The position numbers were made by a program, and so were the translations under genes. This document shows positions 53,898 through 63,738 of a stretch of DNA of 64,000 nucleotides, in pieces. This DNA comes from Saprospiraceae bacterium. Its GTDB lineage: Bacteria > Bacteroidota > Bacteroidia > Chitinophagales > Saprospiraceae. The DNA is taken from contig JADJRO010000001.1 in assembly GCA_016712145.1 (NCBI GenBank), positions 1,488,001-1,552,000 of the forward strand, in the 5' to 3' direction. The notes under the pieces were generated by a model, which searched no databases, was not told where the DNA came from, and was given only the letters and a program-made list of their open reading frames with translations. Within the stretch, counting starts at the first letter, position 1. Every line of letters begins with the position of its first letter.

Positions 53898-56860
53898 ATG
53901 AACCCTTTGGAATCTACCCTCTCAGGTAAAAATGTAATAGAACCGACAAGATCCCAATCTTTAAAATCAACTAGAATTCATGCTATTGAGTATTCCCAGG
54001 AAGAGAAAATACTGAGGTTTTATCTTCTTGAAAATCAGGAGGACATACAGCTTTTAACTACTGTAAAACTTACAGATAAAACTCAAAAACAACTGTCCCA
54101 AATTTTTAATTACCTGCAAGGGCCTATTGATTTATATGTTCATGGATTAATACAGCATGATTCCGTTTGGGAAGCAGATGCGGTTGTTTTATTGCCTGAT
54201 TACTTGATCGATGTAACTTCAGTTGCTTCTTGTTTTAACCATCAAGGCAGTCAGGTTTTAAAACAATTGGTTTCAAACTTTTGGTACAATCCACCCGGAT
54301 TTTCAACATTGATCGGAACCTCAGTCAATTTATTTTTAGATGAATTAATACTAAACCCTGATTTAAAACTTGAAGATCTAATCACCCAATTATTTAAACA
54401 CAATCCTTTAGCTTTTTCCTTATTTGATGATGTACAGGTTGAAAAATTTTATGACACGGTCCGTCAACATTTTTACAACATAAAAACCCTAATTGATAGC
54501 CGCTTCAATGTAGAAGAAATCCAATTAAAAGACTGTCTCTTAGAACCTAGTTTCTATTCTGTTCAATTTGGAATCCAAGGACGACTGGATGTCTTATATG
54601 AAAATTATGAAAAAGCATTTTACTGGATTCTCGAACTAAAAAGTGGCAAACCCTATTTACCAAACAAATATGGAATTAATACGGATCATCATGCACAAAT
54701 CATGTTGTATTATTTATTAATTCAATCAGTTTATGGAAATGATTCACGCATCAAGTGCCATGTACTTTATTCCAGTCAGTCTGAAAATTCACTCCGCTTT
54801 GCACCGGCTATAGAAGAGATCATACACGAGTTAATTCAAATAAGGAATTCCATAATATTAATGCATTTACATCTCGCCTACAGAAAAAAAGAAGATACTT
54901 TTATTCTGGACAGTTTAAATGATAAGCATTTTAGTAATTCAGAATCTTATACAAAAAGAGATGCAGGATTTTTACTTAACATTTATAAAAGCTTAAATTC
55001 ATTTGAAAAAGAATACTTCAAAGTGTTTTCAGGTTTTATTGCACGTGAACAATTTATTGCTAAATTAGGCAGAGCAAATATTCAGTATACTGAAGGACTT
55101 GCATCTTTATGGCTGTTGTCAGAATCAGAAAAAATTGAATTTTTTATGATTTTGCCTGGTTTAGAAATTAGTTCGATGCTTACTCCCCGGGATGACTACC
55201 CGATTCTTATTCTTAAATTTCCACAGGAGATTTCAATTTTATCAAATTTTCGAATTGGGGATACCCTGGTGTTGTATCAACAACCGGATATATTGCGAGT
55301 GCAAGTTTATAAATGTACCTTGATAGAACAATTTCCTTCAGAATACCACATCCGATTAAGAACCAGACAATTTCCAAAACTTGCAATCGCTCAAAGTAAA
55401 AAATGGAATTTAGAACATGATTCCATGGATCGCAATTTTACAACACAATTTCAAGGACTTACAGAATTTTGTCAGTCGGAAGAAACCAAAAGAGCCTTGT
55501 TATTAGGATTGCAAGAACCTGGTATATTAAATAATGGAATTCCGTTAATTGAAAACACACCTTCCATAATCCAATCTGTCTTACAAAAAATACTCAAGTC
55601 AAAAGATTATTTTCTTTTATGGGGTCCTCCTGGGAGTGGTAAAACGAGTATGGTTATTAAATATCTTACAGCATCTCTCTTTCAGAATAGCAAGGAATCT
55701 ATTTTATTACTTGCTTACACCAACCGTGCGGTAGATGAAATCTGTGAGGCTATTGAATCCATAAATCTATCGAGTGATCTGGATTTTATACGAATCGGTT
55801 CGCGCTATGCAGTGCATCCAAAATTCAGAAAAAACTTATTGGAAGAAAAAATAAGTGGTTTTAAAACCAGAAGAGAATTGCAAAAATTGATCAACAGTAC
55901 CCGAATCGTTACCGCAACCCTTGCATCCATTCAAGGAAAACGTGAATTATTCCAACTTAAAAATTTTGATACCGTTATCATAGACGAAGCCAGCCAAATA
56001 CTAGAATCGCAATTAATTGGAATCCTATCAAGATTCAAACGATTTATACTGATTGGAGATCATATGCAATTACCAGCTGTAACGGCACAAACTGAGGATG
56101 AATCTAAAATTCAATCTGAATTGCTACTCCAACAAGGATTTAAAAGTTTGAGCACGTCCTATTTTGAACGCATGTTAAATATTGTCCAACAAAAAATTGG
56201 ACCCACTGTTATGATATGCTTCATTTTCAGGGTCGAATGCATCGACAATTAATGGAATTTCCATCAACGTTTTTTTATCAGGAAAGACTTCAAACCCTGC
56301 CAGATGACTTTGGTTTAAAACAGCTTGAAAATTATTCTGAAAAATTCAAAAAAACAAATTCAAATTCCTCTTGGCATTGTACCGAACGCATTGTATTTAT
56401 TGATTGTAAAAATGAAACGGATTCAGTACAAGCAAAAATAAATTTAACTGAAGCCATTTTGGTTGCTAAAATCGTTCAATCTCTATATATTTTGTACCAA
56501 GAACAACAAATAAACTGGACCAATTTAACCCTGGGTGTTATTACTCCATTCAGGGCACAAATCGCATTAATAAAACAGCAACTTCAAGTCCTTGCCCTGG
56601 ATGAAAATCTGATTACGGTAGATACCGCTGAACGATATCAAGGTGGCTCCAGAGATATTATTATACTTTCAACGGTTATCTCTGACCCCTCCCAGATGAT
56701 CCAAATCAGCTCAGTAAATGCTGATGGGGTTGATCGAAAACTTAATGTAGCGCTTACCAGAGCACGTGATCAAATCATCTTAATTGGTAATGAAGATGTA
56801 TTAAACACATCCAGCCTTTATAAAAATTTGATTGAATCCTATTATAAAGTAAAGGCCTGA
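53898..56860 (+). CDS. Dna2-like nuclease-helicase fusion (PD-(D/E)xK plus SF1), frameshifted
   Basis: Adding one A to the A6 run at 56191-56196 joins two frames into a 987-residue protein. An N-terminal PD-(D/E)xK nuclease region has GRLDVLYENY (Asp about 231) and ILELKSGK (about 244-251). An SF1 helicase follows with WGPPGSGKTSM (Walker A about 576-583), VIIDEASQ (about 696-700), GDHMQLPAV, and after the join HFQGRMHRQLMEFPS, DTAERYQGGSRDIIILS and NVALTRARDQIILIGN. The order nuclease then helicase is that of eukaryotic Dna2, but the Dna2 four-Cys Fe-S site is not evident. It probably acts in replication-fork or end processing; a defence role cannot be excluded. The gene stands alone. The break is most likely a read error. 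Confidence 0.87.
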
Positions 56861-57142
56861 TAAATCATGCTCTTGGGCTTTATAAATTTCATACAAGTCC
56901 TGAAATCATTAAATCTATCAAAACGAATAATAAATTACGGGGCTTATTAAAGGAATTTTATTTGGTTTTCTTTACCTGGGATTCATTTTCAAAAATTGTA
57001 ATCTTAATTAAATGGGAAATCATTTTTTCACCAATTCTATAAAAAATAAAGCTTGCGAAATAATTGATTTGTAACTTAAAAATTTCAGCTACATTTAAAA
57101 CATTTCCCTTAACCTTACAATTTATATAAATTAAAAGCAGCG
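56861..57142. other. AT-rich intergenic region
   Basis: About 280 bases with no supportable gene or strong hairpin, between the nuclease-helicase gene and the promoter of the beta-helix gene. Confidence 0.4.
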
Positions 57143-57177
57143 TTTGACCAAGTTAGGTCTTCTTTAGACTAAATTTG
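57143..57177 (+). promoter_or_regulatory. Likely promoter for the beta-helix protein gene
   Basis: TTTG at 57143-57146 and TAAATTTG at 57170-57177 are spaced 23 bases, slightly long for a -33/-7 pair. The ATG at 57197 follows 19 bases after the -7 element. Confidence 0.45.
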
Positions 57178-57196
57178 CCTGATTAGATAGTTCGAT

Positions 57197-58714
57197 ATGC
57201 GGTTTATTTCAATATTCCTGTTAGGATGTTTATTTGTTCCAGCTTCTGGTAAAGGAATCTATGTTTCTGTTACTGGGAATGACCTTAATAAAGGGACTCA
57301 TTGGTTTCTTCCTTTTAGAACTTTACAAAAAGCTGCAAACATGGCCGTTGGAGGGGATACGGTCTATATCATGAAAGGAGATTATTATTCAGATTCCGAG
57401 GCGTTGATTGATTTTGATAAAAGCGGAACAGAGAATGCATGGATTGTATTTAAAAATTACAGAAATCATCAACCTGTTTTACAAGTAAAGACTAAATACG
57501 GAATCCATTTAAGCTCCTGCAATTATGTAAGTATCGAAGGACTTACAATTCAGACACAAAAAATATTTGGGACACAAACACAGATATCAGATTCCATTAC
57601 TACAGGGATTTATTTGGACGGCAGCTATGAGGCACCCTGCAACCATATTAAGTTATACAATAATTTCATCAAAGACCACCGAGGAAGTGCTGTATTTGCA
57701 AATTATTTCGATTATCTTACTTTAAGTTATAATAAATTTTTTAAAAATGCCCTACAAGCAGGAGGACAAGCAACTTTGGAATTAAGGAATGGCGTTTTTA
57801 CGGATGATATCAATAGATTACATAGTTTTATTCAATCGAATACCTTTGAAAAAAACAGTGTCAATGATTCCAGTCTGGTAAGTTCCTGCAGTCCTGTAAT
57901 GCGGGTACACATGGCAGAAAAAGCTGAAAGTCGATATAAATCCAAAGTTTTAATCCATAATAATATCCTATATACCAATGGTTCCGGAGCCATCTGGATG
58001 GAAAATGCCCTTGGAATCGATCTTATAAATAACAGTTTTTATAGAAACTCTGAAAATCACATTTGCAAGCATCCGGAGATCCAACTGATTGGAAGTGAAT
58101 ATATTAATGTATTAAATAATATCATTTATTCCTCGGAAGGCAAATCTGGAATTTCAACATTAGTGAGCAGAGAAATTCTTATAAAAAATAATTTGCAATA
58201 CAATTGTGTCAACAGTGAATATGGAAATGGGGCCATTAAAGCAGATCCAATGTTTGAGTTTGCTAAACCAGGAAATGATCAATTCAATTTTCGGTTAAAA
58301 GGGAATAGTCCTGCAATCAATGCCGGTCTTGATAGTTTGATATCTGATACCGATTATGAAGGTAACAAACGAAAGGTAGACTTTCATGTGGATATTGGGG
58401 CCATAGAATTTACAAATCGAATTCTACCCTCGTTAAAAAATTTCAAAACAGAAATTCCTTCCACAGGGATTAAATCCTATTGGAGCAGTTTGTATACAAA
58501 AGACCAAAAGATTTATACGGTTTGGAACGAAGAAAACATGCCATTCTATGTGAAAGTATATGATTTTCAAGGCAATGTGATACGTGAACATAAAAATGAA
58601 GAAAATGCCTTTGAAATGGATTTTAACGGTTTAGAAGCTGGATTTTACACGATTCAGGTTTTTAATGAAAAAAGCAGTCATTCAGATCGAATTGAAATAA
58701 AAAAGAGGCTTTAA
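57197..58714 (+). CDS. Secreted right-handed beta-helix protein with T9SS-type tail
   Basis: The 505-residue product has a signal peptide (FISIFLLGCLFVPASG, near residue 18). KGTHWFLPFRTLQKAANMAVGGDTVYIMKGDYY is a typical start of a parallel beta-helix (pectate-lyase-like), of which DTVYIMKGDYY is a hallmark; repeated NNIxY/NxF turns follow to about residue 380, ending NFRLKGNSPAINAGLDSLI. The last about 80 residues (from KSYWSSLYTKD to RIEIKKRL) resemble a T9SS type A sorting domain. No catalytic residues of polysaccharide lyases are recognised. It may bind or cut polysaccharide; the function is unknown. Confidence 0.8.
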   Translation: MRFISIFLLGCLFVPASGKGIYVSVTGNDLNKGTHWFLPFRTLQKAANMAVGGDTVYIMKGDYYSDSEALIDFDKSGTENAWIVFKNYRNHQPVLQVKTKYGIHLSSCNYVSIEGLTIQTQKIFGTQTQISDSITTGIYLDGSYEAPCNHIKLYNNFIKDHRGSAVFANYFDYLTLSYNKFFKNALQAGGQATLELRNGVFTDDINRLHSFIQSNTFEKNSVNDSSLVSSCSPVMRVHMAEKAESRYKSKVLIHNNILYTNGSGAIWMENALGIDLINNSFYRNSENHICKHPEIQLIGSEYINVLNNIIYSSEGKSGISTLVSREILIKNNLQYNCVNSEYGNGAIKADPMFEFAKPGNDQFNFRLKGNSPAINAGLDSLISDTDYEGNKRKVDFHVDIGAIEFTNRILPSLKNFKTEIPSTGIKSYWSSLYTKDQKIYTVWNEENMPFYVKVYDFQGNVIREHKNEENAFEMDFNGLEAGFYTIQVFNEKSSHSDRIEIKKRL

Positions 58715-58748
58715 GCCTGAATTTATAAGGAATTTACTGGATTTTATA

Positions 58749-58756
58749 TAACTTTG
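58749..58756 (+). promoter_or_regulatory. Likely -7 element for the BatA-like gene
   Basis: TAACTTTG fits TAnnTTTG, 19 bases upstream of the ATG at 58776. No clean -33 TTTG is present. The operon with pyrC and DUF4199 genes would begin here. Confidence 0.45.
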
Positions 58757-58775
58757 CAGGCACCTACTCGGAAAC

Positions 58776-60805
58776 ATGCAATTTGTTTTTCCTACTTTTC
58801 TTTGGACTCTATTCATTTTAGCAATACCTGTTTTAATTCACCTTTTTTATTTTAGACGGTATAAAAAAATTGAATTTACCAATGTTCGCTTTCTTAAGGA
58901 ATTGGTTGAAGAAACTGCAACCAGAAATCGTATTAAAAATTTATTGATCCTGTTGTCCCGACTTTTTGCGTTGGCAGCTTTGATCCTTGCATTTGCGCAA
59001 CCATTTTCAAACTCCGGTCGAAGTGCAATAAAGCAAACAGAATCCATCAGTATTTACATAGACAATAGTTGGTCCATGAATGCGAATTCTGAGGATGGCA
59101 GCTTATTACAAAAAGCAAAAAGACAACCAGGGATATTATCCGCGCTTCTTCAGATAATGATCGCTTTCAATTGATTACCAATGATTTTGAAGGTAAACAT
59201 CAAAGGCTTGTATCAAAAGATGATGCATTGATTTTTCTGGAAGACATTAAAAGTGGGCCTGCTGTTCAACCTTTATCGAAAATTATTGCAAAGCAAAGTC
59301 AATGTTTTAAGAATGCAGGGGTCGCGCACGGTACCGCGTATTTATTATCCGACTTTCAAAGGTCCATTTGTGACCTGGATTCAAATTTAGTGGATTCAAG
59401 CCTTGAAATCAATTTAGTGCCTATTCAAAGTGTAGAAGAAAATAATGTCAGTATTGATACAGCCTATTTTGATTCCCCAGTATTACTCCCAGGGCAAACA
59501 CACGCTTTAATTTATAAAGTAAGTAATTTTGGAAACAGTCCGGTTGAAAATTTAAGTACTTCTTATTCTATTAACGGACAAGAATATCCTGGAAAACCTA
59601 TTTTTATTCAAACTGGAAAATCTAAAATAGATACTTTTTACATAAAAGTCCCTGATCAGTCCTGGCAAAAAATTATCATCAAAATAAAAGATTTCCCAGT
59701 TCAATTTGATGATTCCTATTATATGTGTTGTAAAACGGACCAACAAATTGATGTGTTGGTTCTCTATTCAAAAGAAATTCCAGTAATTTTATTAAAAGCA
59801 TTGGAATCAATACCCTTTTTTAAAGTTAAAAGTCAACAGCAAAATCAAATTGATTATAGTAAACTTGGAAGTTTTCGATTGATTATTTTAAATGAATTGG
59901 CTGATATAAGCACTGGAATGGCAACTGAATTGCAAAAAGCGACACAACAAGCTTGCAATTTATTTATCTTCCCAAGACCAGTAACTGCGCAAAATGATAA
60001 TATTCATTTATTTTCTGTTTTAAATATTCCACAATTTACAAATTTCGATACCGCAAGAAAACTTGCCACCCATGCCAATCTAGATTCAGATATCTTTAAA
60101 GATGTTTTTAATCCGACGAGAGATCAAATTAAATTGCCTACAAGTTTTGGACATTATACACTGATCGGTGGGGCGCCTTATGAACAGATTGTTACGTTTC
60201 GCGACGGGCAGCCAATGATAAGCCGGATTAAAGCCGGAAATGCGTCTGTTTTTATTTCAGCATGCCCTTTGAATCAAAAATTTAATGACTTATCAAAAAA
60301 TGCTGAAATATTTTTACCATTACTATTTAAAGCAGCGATCGCATCAGAAAGAAACCAGAATTATACTTATGATTTAAGTAATAATCCACAAATTAATTTG
60401 ACCCTTCAGGAAAATATCAATGAACAAGATTTTATAGTCAGTTTGATTGGTCCTGAAACATTTATTCCTTCATTTAGAATTTCCGCTAAAAATTTAATTA
60501 TAGACTTATACGATCAACTTAAAACCGCAGGAATTTATACGATCAACAATAAAGAAGAACTATTAGCTTATTCAGCCTTTAATGATAGCAGGCGGGAATC
60601 CAATTTAGCTGTCATAAGACCGGAAGAATTATCTAAATATTATGGGGGATTTTGTAAATTAATAAATGACAATAACAATTCCGATTTTACGAGTGTAATT
60701 AAATCTGAGCGATCAGGCCCCTTTCTTTGGTGGTATTTATTAATTGCATCATTTATATTTCTGATTATTGAATCCCTTTTAATCCGGTTTTGGAAAAATC
60801 ATTAG
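58776..60805 (+). CDS. BatA-domain membrane protein, frameshifted
   Basis: Adding one A to the A5 run at 59117-59121 joins two frames (LLQKAKK to TTRDIIRASSDNDRFQLITND) into 676 residues. The N-terminus (FPTFLWTLFILAIPVLIHLFYFRRYKKI) with a second membrane helix (NLLILLSRLFALAALILAFAQPF) is the BatA/aerotolerance N-terminal domain. A von Willebrand A-like domain has the MIDAS-type DNSWS (96-100). A long beta-rich periplasmic region and a final membrane helix (WWYLLIASFIFLIIESLLI) complete it. Such proteins sit beside MoxR/Bat systems or dihydroorotase-like genes in Bacteroidota. The pyrC-like gene follows three bases later. The break is probably a sequence error. Confidence 0.87.
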
Positions 60806-60808
60806 AAT

Positions 60809-62080
60809 ATGGAATGTATTTTTAGAAACATCCGGATCATAGATCCCAATAGTCCAAATCACCAACTTGTGCGTGATGTCTGGATTAAAGATGGAACCAT
60901 TGTTGAAATTAAAGCGAAAATCAACCTGAGTAAGAAAGTAAAAGAAATTCAAGGAAAAGATACGTGTTTGTCTCCTGGTTGGATTGATTTGGGATGTCTG
61001 CATGGCGAACCTGGATTTGAACACAGAGAAACCTTAGAATCAATTGCAAATGCCGCTTGTAAAGGAGGATATACTTCAATATGTTGTTTTCCAAATACAA
61101 ATCCAGTTATACATTCTAAATCCGAAGTAAATTTTATAAAAACCAAATCTTCGAATTTACCAGTTCATATATATCCAATAGGTGCCTTGAGCAAAGAATG
61201 CAAATCAGAAGAACTCGCTGAAATACTTCAAATGGATGAAGCCGGAGCCATTGCTTTTTCAGATGGGAAAAGACCCATTCAAAAAAGTGGACTTTTAATG
61301 CGGGCGCTTGAATATGTGAGACTCATTCCTAATGGATTGATTATTAATTCATGCATTGATAAAGGAATTGCTGGATCAGGACAAATGCATGAAGCTTATA
61401 CGAGTACTTCTTTAGGACTCAAAGGAATACCTTCTTTGACAGAAACGATCCATATTTATCGGGATATTGAAATTCTAAAATATACACAATCCAGATTATT
61501 AATTCATAAACTATCTACCGCAGAAGCAGTCAGTCAACTGAAGATTGACAAGTCAAAAATTAAAAATTTATTTTGTTCTGTATCTGTATTTAATTTATTG
61601 TACAATGATACACAGCTTGAAGATTTTAATGTAAATCTTAAATTGGAACCCCCTTTACGGTCAGAACGGGATCGGAAAGCACTTGTTAAAGGAATACAAG
61701 ATGGCACCATTGACATTATTTGTTCGGATCATACTCCATGGGATATCGAAATGAAAGACTTAGAATTTCAATCCGCTGCTTTTGGAGCAATTAATTTAGA
61801 AACGGCATTTGCCGCCTATTCCACATTGTTGGGAAAGGAACTCTCAATTGAGCATTGGGTTCAAGCAGTTAGTATCAACCCTGCTAAAATCCTCCAAATA
61901 CCAATCAGCAGCATTCAAGTTGGTTCTACGGGTGATTTTACTTGGTTTGATCCAAATAAAGAATGGACTTATGAGCTGGCAGACAGTGCTTCGCTTTCAA
62001 AAAATAGTCCTTTTAGTGGTAAAACATTCAAGGGAAAAGTTTTAGGATGTTATAGTAAATCCAGTTTTTATTCAAGTTAA
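60809..62080 (+). CDS. Dihydroorotase homologue lacking metal ligands
   Basis: The 423-residue product is clearly of the amidohydrolase dihydroorotase family (GIPSLTETIHIYRDIEIL, LEPPLRSERDRKALVKGIQDGTID, ICSDHTPWD). However the metal-binding HxH of the canonical DxHxHxREPG motif reads DLGCLHGEPG, the later His in HVSTAEAV reads HKLSTAEAV (shifted), and the HxEDP-like His is replaced (NSCIDKG). Only the Asp of SDH remains. It resembles the non-catalytic PyrC-prime form and Flavobacterial homologues with SSVCFGEPG. It may be a structural partner of aspartate transcarbamoylase. It lies three bases after the BatA-like gene. Confidence 0.88.
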   Translation: MECIFRNIRIIDPNSPNHQLVRDVWIKDGTIVEIKAKINLSKKVKEIQGKDTCLSPGWIDLGCLHGEPGFEHRETLESIANAACKGGYTSICCFPNTNPVIHSKSEVNFIKTKSSNLPVHIYPIGALSKECKSEELAEILQMDEAGAIAFSDGKRPIQKSGLLMRALEYVRLIPNGLIINSCIDKGIAGSGQMHEAYTSTSLGLKGIPSLTETIHIYRDIEILKYTQSRLLIHKLSTAEAVSQLKIDKSKIKNLFCSVSVFNLLYNDTQLEDFNVNLKLEPPLRSERDRKALVKGIQDGTIDIICSDHTPWDIEMKDLEFQSAAFGAINLETAFAAYSTLLGKELSIEHWVQAVSINPAKILQIPISSIQVGSTGDFTWFDPNKEWTYELADSASLSKNSPFSGKTFKGKVLGCYSKSSFYSS

Positions 62081-62134
62081 AATACTAGAATGCTATGAAA
62101 TGGATGATAATTTTAAATAATACCATATACTTGG

Positions 62135-62142
62135 TAAATTTG
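62135..62142 (+). promoter_or_regulatory. Possible -7 element for the DUF4199 gene
   Basis: TAAATTTG fits TAnnTTTG, 22 bases upstream of the ATG at 62165. The region also carries a TTTTAAAT run near the -33 position. Confidence 0.45.
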
Positions 62143-62164
62143 TAAGCACTATATTTAAGGAATT

Positions 62165-62689
62165 ATGAAATCATATCAATCAACAATAAAACTTGGACTC
62201 ATTTGGGCTGGAATTTCCATTGCAACCACTTTGCTCCTTTATTTATTGGGCATGATGGAAAATGTAATGGCTGCTATCCTTATCTTTTGTTTTGGTATTT
62301 ATATTATGTATCGTGCAGGTATTGAAAAAAGAGAAGAATTGGGAGGCTTTATCAGCTGGAAATTAGCATTAACTCCAATTTGGTTGTGCGCTATAGTTTC
62401 TAGTTTTTTTACAAGCTTTTTTAGTTGGATCCTTGTAAAATTTATTGACCCTGGATTACAAGAAAAGCAACGAGAACAAGCCATAAAAATGATCGAGAGT
62501 ATGCGGTCCTGGATGGGAGATGCAGCAGCTGAAGAACAATTAGCGCAAATTGAGACTCAAAATTTTGCTACATTTAGTAATTATATAATGATGTTTTTTT
62601 GGGCAATGATCATTTATTTTATTATTGCTTGCATTATTGCAGCTGTTGTAAAAAAGAATGATCCTAAAGAATTGTTCTCAAAATATTGA
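62165..62689 (+). CDS. DUF4199 membrane protein
   Basis: The 174-residue product has four transmembrane segments (about 10-28, 31-49, 70-92 and 138-160) separated by a charged loop (LQEKQREQAIKMIESMRSWMG). This is the DUF4199 layout, which in Bacteroidota often sits between a dihydroorotase-like gene and a GT2 glycosyltransferase, as here. Its function is unknown. A likely envelope or glycan-related role is inferred from the neighbours. Confidence 0.8.
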   Translation: MKSYQSTIKLGLIWAGISIATTLLLYLLGMMENVMAAILIFCFGIYIMYRAGIEKREELGGFISWKLALTPIWLCAIVSSFFTSFFSWILVKFIDPGLQEKQREQAIKMIESMRSWMGDAAAEEQLAQIETQNFATFSNYIMMFFWAMIIYFIIACIIAAVVKKNDPKELFSKY

Positions 62690-62794
62690 TACTGAAAGCC
62701 CGTTCTATAGAGATAATTGGCACATATATACAATTAATTTATATATATCTAAAAGAATGGCAGAACCTTTCTATTTTTACAATACAATTGCCAG

Positions 62795-63733
62795 ATGGAT
62801 CTCGCATTAATTATACCCGCATTTAACGAAGAAGAATCACTTCCAGAATTGGTTTTGTGGATCCAAAAAGTTTTAGATCCAACTGACCTTAAGTATGAAA
62901 TCTGGTTCATTGACGATGGGAGTACGGATCAAACCTGGTCTGTGATTGAGCAATTAAACCTCAAACACCCTCAAATTAAAGGTGTTAAATTTCGAAGAAA
63001 TTATGGAAAATCGGCCGCATTAAATACTGGATTTCATTCATGTCGGGCCGACGTTGTAATTACAATGGATGCTGATTTACAAGATAGTCCGGAAGAAGTA
63101 CCTGAATTATACCGTATGATTAAAGAAGGCGGCTATGATGTTGTTTCAGGTTGGAAGAAAAAAAGATACGACAATGCCTTGACGAAAAACATTCCATCCA
63201 AAATTTATAATGGAGTGACCAGTTGGATGAGCGGTGTAAAACTTCACGATATGAATTGTGGTTTAAAAGCATACCGTTCAGAAGTTGTTAAATCCATAGA
63301 AGTTTATGGAGAAATGCATCGATACATTCCAGTAATAGCAAAATGGGCAGGTTTTCGAAAAATTGGAGAAAAAATTGTTCAGCATCGTGCCAGAAAATAT
63401 GGGTATTCCAAATTTGGAATGAGCCGTTTCATTAATGGATTTTTGGACCTTTCAACCATTATGTTTATTGGTAGATTTGGTAAAAGGCCCATGCATTTTT
63501 TTGGATCGGTTGGTTTGTTAGTCTTTTTTTTAGGCTTGTGTTTTGTAGCTTATTTAGCCTTTACAAAATATGCTTATGGACAAATGGGAATTACTCAAAG
63601 ACCTGCATTTTTTCTATCTTTAGTGTCTATGATTATAGGTTCACAACTATTTCTTACAGGATTTTTAGCAGAATTGGTTACTAGAAATGCCTCTGAACGA
63701 AATACCTATCTCATTGATAAAAGCCTTAATTAA
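62795..63733 (+). CDS. GT2 glycosyltransferase with C-terminal membrane helices
   Basis: The 312-residue product begins LALIIPAFNEEESLPELV, followed by WFIDDGSTDQTW, VKFRRNYGKSAALNTGF, and VVITMDADLQDSPEEVPEL (DxD region), the pattern of DPM1/GtrB/ArnC-type transferases that move sugar onto undecaprenyl phosphate. Two C-terminal membrane segments (FFGSVGLLVFFLGLCFVAYLAF and FFLSLVSMIIGSQLFLTGFLA) anchor it to the inner membrane. A second glycosyltransferase gene starts five bases later. The donor and acceptor are unknown. Confidence 0.93.
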   Translation: MDLALIIPAFNEEESLPELVLWIQKVLDPTDLKYEIWFIDDGSTDQTWSVIEQLNLKHPQIKGVKFRRNYGKSAALNTGFHSCRADVVITMDADLQDSPEEVPELYRMIKEGGYDVVSGWKKKRYDNALTKNIPSKIYNGVTSWMSGVKLHDMNCGLKAYRSEVVKSIEVYGEMHRYIPVIAKWAGFRKIGEKIVQHRARKYGYSKFGMSRFINGFLDLSTIMFIGRFGKRPMHFFGSVGLLVFFLGLCFVAYLAFTKYAYGQMGITQRPAFFLSLVSMIIGSQLFLTGFLAELVTRNASERNTYLIDKSLN

Positions 63734-63738
63734 TATCC

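Noticed and set aside
2538..59121. Programmed ribosomal frameshifting at the A/T/C runs
   Set aside because: The five clear breaks are in unrelated housekeeping genes, share no downstream pseudoknot or stimulatory element I can see, and include a C4 run. Random homopolymer error explains them better.
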